This document shows positions 13,149-13,208 of a DNA stretch of 13,208 nt, piece after piece. Source of the DNA: Acidimicrobiales bacterium (lineage in GTDB: Bacteria > Actinomycetota > Acidimicrobiia > Acidimicrobiales > Acidimicrobilacustridaceae); NCBI GenBank assembly GCA_023264135.1, contig JALQSZ010000020.1, positions 1-13,208 on the forward strand. The letters run 5' to 3'. The translations under genes and the position numbers were made by a program. The notes beneath the pieces were generated by a model. The model was not told the origin of the DNA. It saw only the letters and a program-made list of their open reading frames with translations, and ran no database searches. Positions within the stretch are counted from its first letter, which is position 1, and every line of letters starts with the position of its first letter.

Positions 13149-13208
13149 GACTCGGCCTCGAGCGCGCGAGCACGTAAGCGCACCGATTCAGCGTGCGTTG
13201 CAAAACCT
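13145..13208 (-). CDS. hisD: Histidinol dehydrogenase, C-terminal end only
   Basis: Only the final 20 complete codons lie in the window: GFATHAESVRLRARALEAES followed by TGA. HisD proteins end in a similar EGFxAHAxxVRxR segment, and hisD directly before hisC is the standard actinobacterial order, so the call rests on tail similarity plus position. HisD is the zinc-dependent NAD enzyme that oxidises histidinol to histidine in the last two steps. The stop overlaps the hisC ATG by three bases within ATGA, pointing to coupled translation. Confidence 0.85.
   Translation of the reverse strand, partial: GFATHAESVRLRARALEAES

Noticed and set aside
1..13208. Mobile elements, CRISPR arrays, toxin-antitoxin pairs or a defence island
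   Set aside because: No transposase, integrase, direct repeat array or small toxin-like gene is seen, and nearly every base belongs to housekeeping-type genes with matching codon style.

Overview
The window is a stretch of chromosomal amino-acid biosynthesis genes. Almost every base is coding, and all genes but one lie on the minus strand. Gene content and order (hisD-hisC-hisB-hisH-hisA, a second block starting hisI-trpE, a trpB2-type gene, a GroES-like protein ending in STGLYL), moderately high G+C, many GTG/TTG starts and many TAnnnT boxes placed for leaderless mRNAs all suggest an actinobacterium. An Acidimicrobiia-type lineage is my best guess, from family knowledge only.

Right to left, in the direction of transcription: the 3' end of hisD, then hisC, hisB, hisH and hisA joined by 1-4 base overlaps. 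Next come a SAM methyltransferase and hisF. HisF ends tail to tail against the only plus-strand gene, an alpha/beta hydrolase, which diverges from a GroES-like gene across a 24-base gap. A second minus-strand run follows: hisI, trpE, a YgfZ-type folate protein, a membrane-anchored J-domain protein, an ABM-domain protein, trpC, trpB2, trpF and trpB (cut off by the left edge; trpA probably follows). No intergenic stretch exceeds 60 bases, and there are no tRNA, rRNA, CRISPR, insertion sequence or prophage signs.

Together the genes give most of histidine synthesis (HisI, HisA, HisH/HisF, HisB, HisC, HisD; HisG and HisE not seen) and most of tryptophan synthesis (TrpE, TrpC, TrpF, TrpB; TrpG, TrpD and TrpA not seen). 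HisA has HisA-type rather than PriA-type features, which fits the separate trpF.

I see no new defence or mobile system. The most unusual structure is regulatory. A 42-base near-perfect inverted repeat encloses the trpF start codon. A TAnnnT box sits 6-8 bases before seven starts, mostly genes that do not overlap their upstream neighbour. One 12-base palindrome supplies mirror-image boxes for the divergent gene pair. An identical 12-base element sits exactly 6 bases before both hisI and trpF. Other points of note are a probable CTG start for trpC and two tryptophan synthase beta genes flanking trpF.
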